A DNA stretch of 8,738 nt from Prolixibacteraceae bacterium (GTDB lineage Bacteria > Bacteroidota > Bacteroidia > Bacteroidales > Prolixibacteraceae), in assembly GCA_016931875.1 (NCBI GenBank), contig JAFGDX010000272.1, forward strand, positions 1-8,738, written 5' to 3'. This document shows, piece by piece, positions 6,243-8,738 of this stretch. Position numbers and translations under genes: made by a program. The notes beneath the pieces are model-generated. The model was not told the origin of the DNA. It ran no database searches and saw nothing but the letters and a program-made list of their open reading frames with translations. Every line of letters begins with the position of its first letter. Position 1 is the stretch's first letter.

Positions 6243-7856
6243 ATGCATATGAAAACAAATTTTACATCACTCAAATTTTTTACGGGTAATTCAAAGGTAT
6301 CCGTATTGTTGTTTGGTTTACTGTTTATTGTTCTGCAAGGTTTTGCCCAGCAGAAACATACGGTTGAAGCATCAAATACAGTCTTCACACCGAATGAATT
6401 AACCATTTCGGCAGGCGATACAGTTGAATGGAAAAATGTGGAAGGCTATCACAATGTAAACGGTACACAGGATGCCTATCCCTCCAATCCGGAGTCGTTT
6501 GGCAACAGTGCCGGAAACGGATGGACTTACAGCCATGTTTTTACGGCTCCCGGAAACTATGACTACCATTGCGATCCGCACCTTGAACTGGGGATGACCG
6601 GAAAAATAACGGTTATGGAAAATTCCGACATGGATACTACAGACTACATGCTAACCATGCATTTTACCAATATGAATCCGCATGTGGGTCAAATTCTTAG
6701 TCTGGCCGTGGTTGATAAGGAAACCGGGATGGAAGTTGCACGAACCAGTGACACCGCCGCGGTTGATTTTAATCTGAATGTTGCTGGCCTTAAAATGAAC
6801 CACTCCTATTTTGTAAACTTTTTTGCCGACCACAACGGAAACGGGATGTACGATTCTCCGCCCGCAGATCATGCCTGGCAAATGGAGCTCGACAGTGTAA
6901 TGAGCGATACCATGCTTACCTTTTCGCACAACACCAATTTCACCGACATTATGTGGATGAACCGTTTGACCATACAATTTACGGGAATGAACCCGCATAT
7001 CGGACAAATGCTCTCGCTAGCCGTAAAGGATACTGCGACGGAAATGGAACTTGACCGGGTAATGACCACCATTGACACTGCGGATTTTATGCTGTATGTG
7101 TACGGAATTGAAAATGGCATGTCGTACCATGTTGATTTTTATGCCGATCACAATCAAAACGGAGCTTATGATGCCCCATCCACTGACCATGCATGGCGAA
7201 TGGAACTGAACGACGTAACGGGTGACACAACGCTGGTATTTTCGCACAACACCAATTTCACCGATATCATGTGGATGAATAAACTTACCGTAATGTTTAT
7301 GAATATGACACCGCATGTGGGACAGGATTTTTGGCTGGGTGTGATAGACAAAGATTCGGGTGAAGAGTTTGCATCGGTAAATCGCACGGCGGAAGAAAAT
7401 TTTGAAATTGAAATTTTTGGCATAGAAAACGGGATGTCGTACAACATCGATTTTTATTCCGACCACAATCAAAACGGAGCTTATGACGCCCCACCTACCG
7501 ACCATGCCTGGAGGATAGAATTAATGGATGTAATGGGCGACACCACCCTAACCTTTACACATAATACCAACTTCACCGATATTATGGTAACAACCTCAGC
7601 CGACCAAAAATTTCTGGCAAATACAGAAATATACCCGAACCCGGCCAACGACCATGTAACTATTCAATTCAATAAAAACATTCGTTCGGCATCGGCTGTA
7701 ACGGTGTACGACATAACCGGGAGAACAAAACACAAAACGCCTGAAACGTTTCAAAACACTATCCATCTGAATATTCAAAAGTTAACGGCGGGAATATATT
7801 TTGTGGAAGTCAAAACAAATTCAGACAAAAGAGTGTTTAAACTCGTAAAGGAATAA
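6243..7856 (+). CDS. Secreted cupredoxin with three tandem repeats and a T9SS type A sorting domain
   Basis: This 537-aa extracytoplasmic protein has, in order, a signal peptide (hydrophobic 19-35, likely cut near GFA-QQ at 35/36) and a plastocyanin/azurin-like cupredoxin domain at about 38-126. The type 1 copper ligands are all present: H70 in EGYHNV, then C110, H113 and M118 in YHCDPHLELGM. Three repeats of about 105 aa follow at 134-239, 240-345 and 346-449, and a C-terminal type IX secretion sorting domain spans about 461-537 (EIYPNPANDHVTIQF through KLTAGIYFVEVKT). Cupredoxins shuttle electrons or bind copper, and the sorting domain predicts secretion across the outer membrane and anchoring or release at the surface. 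The repeats are rich in Met, His and Asp. Start choice is ambiguous between ATG 6243 and ATG 6249 (MKTNF); neither has a Shine-Dalgarno sequence. The next gene begins 9 nt downstream, implying an operon. The physiological partner is unknown. Confidence 0.93.
   Translation: MHMKTNFTSLKFFTGNSKVSVLLFGLLFIVLQGFAQQKHTVEASNTVFTPNELTISAGDTVEWKNVEGYHNVNGTQDAYPSNPESFGNSAGNGWTYSHVFTAPGNYDYHCDPHLELGMTGKITVMENSDMDTTDYMLTMHFTNMNPHVGQILSLAVVDKETGMEVARTSDTAAVDFNLNVAGLKMNHSYFVNFFADHNGNGMYDSPPADHAWQMELDSVMSDTMLTFSHNTNFTDIMWMNRLTIQFTGMNPHIGQMLSLAVKDTATEMELDRVMTTIDTADFMLYVYGIENGMSYHVDFYADHNQNGAYDAPSTDHAWRMELNDVTGDTTLVFSHNTNFTDIMWMNKLTVMFMNMTPHVGQDFWLGVIDKDSGEEFASVNRTAEENFEIEIFGIENGMSYNIDFYSDHNQNGAYDAPPTDHAWRIELMDVMGDTTLTFTHNTNFTDIMVTTSADQKFLANTEIYPNPANDHVTIQFNKNIRSASAVTVYDITGRTKHKTPETFQNTIHLNIQKLTAGIYFVEVKTNSDKRVFKLVKE
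6642..7589 (+). repeat. Three tandem in-frame protein repeats of about 315 bp
   Basis: The units are 6642-6959, 6960-7277 and 7278-7589. Each begins with a strand-like segment (LTMHF, LTIQF, LTVMF) followed by MxPHxGQ. Each contains an acidic loop DHNxNGxYDxPxxDHAW at residues 196-212, 302-318 and 407-423, and closes with HNTNFTDIM. Units 2 and 3 are the closest pair at DNA level: the stretch from 7146 and the stretch from 7461, 315 nt apart, are nearly identical over about 30 bases. The unit 1/2 and 2/3 junctions share TTTTCGCACAACACC plus most of the following 25 bases. Expansion by intragenic duplication is the simple reading. Confidence 0.9.
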
Positions 7857-7865
7857 AAATTATAT

Positions 7866-8699
7866 ATGAAACATTTGCTAATAATCATTTCTTTCATAAG
7901 CCTGATTGGTTTTCAAACTGTGAATGGCCAGGAAGATGAAGTTGAAAATCAAAAAAATATCTTTCAGGGAACCCGGTTTGTCAATGCGCAATCGGCCAAC
8001 CTGGTTGAAAAGGGAAAATTAAACCTGGCCATTCAACACCGGTTTGGTGATATTAGTGATGGATTGTACGAATTTTTCGGTCTTGATTTGGCTACCATGC
8101 GCCTGGGATTTGAATATGGTTTTGGAAACAATTTTAACCTTGGAATCGGTCGCAGTACCTTCCTGAAAACCTATGACGGTTTTGCCAAGTTCAGGTTGGT
8201 GCAGCAGGGCAGTGATTTTCCGTTTACTGTTACGGCAACAGCCGAAGGAGCCATTCCAACCATTCGCAACTATTTTCCGGACTCATACGACAGTTTCTCC
8301 GACAAATTTTCAGGGCTTGTACAGTTGCACCTGGCAAAGGCAAGCAACAGTTTTGGATTTCAAATCAGCCCCGGCTACCTAAACACAGGGTATTTAAATT
8401 CGGAAAACAAAAGTTATTCGTTATTCACCCTGGGGTTGGGAGGTTCGGTTAAAATATCAAAAAAAGTTTCCTTAAACCTGGAATACCTGCATAGTTTTCA
8501 TGATGAGTATTCCAGTACCCATCCTCTATCGCTGGGAGTTGACCTGGATACCGGAGGGCACCTTTTTCAGTTGATTGTATCCAACTCACAACAAATGTCG
8601 GGGCAGTATTTATACACCCACACAACCGGAGACTGGGGTGAAGGGCATGTGTATTTCGGATTTAACCTGATACGACAATTCAGAATTAAATATTACTAA
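7866..8699 (+). CDS. DUF5777-type outer-membrane beta-barrel protein
   Basis: This 277-aa protein has an N-terminal signal peptide (hydrophobic MKHLLIIISFISLIGF, likely cleaved near VNG-Q at residue 21/22). The mature part consists of alternating amphipathic segments with many aromatic and glycine residues, such as LGFEYGFGNNFNLGIG and FTLGLGGSVKIS. It ends in a beta-strand finishing RQFRIKYY, as expected for an outer-membrane barrel. GTRFVNAQSANLVEKGKLNL near the mature N-terminus is what leads me to the DUF5777 family, which has no established function. It starts 9 nt after the cupredoxin gene and ends 1 nt before the next gene, so the three are almost certainly co-transcribed. A role as an outer-membrane partner for the secreted cupredoxin or for a redox chain is inference. 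Confidence 0.85.
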   Translation: MKHLLIIISFISLIGFQTVNGQEDEVENQKNIFQGTRFVNAQSANLVEKGKLNLAIQHRFGDISDGLYEFFGLDLATMRLGFEYGFGNNFNLGIGRSTFLKTYDGFAKFRLVQQGSDFPFTVTATAEGAIPTIRNYFPDSYDSFSDKFSGLVQLHLAKASNSFGFQISPGYLNTGYLNSENKSYSLFTLGLGGSVKISKKVSLNLEYLHSFHDEYSSTHPLSLGVDLDTGGHLFQLIVSNSQQMSGQYLYTHTTGDWGEGHVYFGFNLIRQFRIKYY

Positions 8700-8700
8700 A

Positions 8701-8738
8701 ATGGAAAGAAAAGATTTTATCAAAAAGTTTACAGTAGG
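8701..8738 (+). CDS. 5' end of a gene with a Tat-like or lipoprotein-like leader, cut by the window edge
   Basis: Only 12 codons and two bases are visible: MERKDFIKKFTV, then GG. The start lies 1 nt after the DUF5777 stop codon, typical of translational coupling. The RKDFIKKF pattern resembles the n-region of Bacteroidota Tat-type leaders found on Rieske iron-sulfur proteins and other redox enzymes. That match is suggestive only, and the product cannot be named from so little sequence. Confidence 0.7.
   Translation, partial: MERKDFIKKFTV

Noticed and set aside
7017..7505. 162-codon open frame on the minus strand, itself internally repetitive
   Set aside because: It is the antisense shadow of the cupredoxin repeats, and its repetition simply reflects the DNA repeat.
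1..8738. CRISPR arrays, tRNA/rRNA genes, insertion sequences, attachment sites
   Set aside because: No direct-repeat/spacer pattern, cloverleaf, transposase or terminal inverted repeats were seen on either strand.

Overview
The window looks like chromosomal DNA from a member of the Bacteroidota, probably a marine or anaerobic Bacteroidales/Marinilabiliales-type organism, although the order is a guess. The reasons are a secreted protein ending in a type IX secretion sorting domain, a DUF5777-type outer-membrane beta-barrel, start codons with almost no Shine-Dalgarno sequence, candidate -7 boxes of the TAnnTTTG type, and a Gfo/Idh/MocA protein with a twin-arginine-like leader.

Left part, minus strand (1-4920): three co-directional genes read right to left. 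sucA (E1 of the 2-oxoglutarate dehydrogenase complex, 911 aa) is followed after 15 nt by sucB/odhB (E2 succinyltransferase, 426 aa). After another 45 nt comes a Gfo/Idh/MocA-family oxidoreductase that runs off the left edge (281 codons visible, open to base 1). SucA decarboxylates 2-oxoglutarate and SucB passes the succinyl group to CoA; the E3 dihydrolipoamide dehydrogenase is not in the window. The oxidoreductase may only be a read-through neighbour.

Middle (4921-5274): a 354-nt AT-rich divergent intergenic region. It holds two candidate minus-strand -7 elements, an 8-bp inverted repeat and a 10-bp palindrome in front of sucA, but no RNA gene that I can recognise.

Right part, plus strand (5275-8738): a Crp/Fnr-family regulator with two cysteines in its phosphate-binding cassette and no recognisable cAMP-contacting arginine, then a 68-aa DUF2892 membrane protein whose stop codon sits in the loop of a strong intrinsic terminator. 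After that terminator comes a tight cell-envelope gene set. It consists of a secreted cupredoxin with three tandem ~105-aa repeats and a T9SS sorting domain, a DUF5777-type beta-barrel 9 nt downstream, and 1 nt later the first 12 codons of a gene with a Tat-like N-terminus cut by the right edge. The spacing argues that these three are one transcript with a shared extracytoplasmic job, possibly copper or electron handling; that function is inference.

The most unusual object is the cupredoxin-repeat protein. The rest is core metabolism and recognisable Bacteroidota accessory genes.
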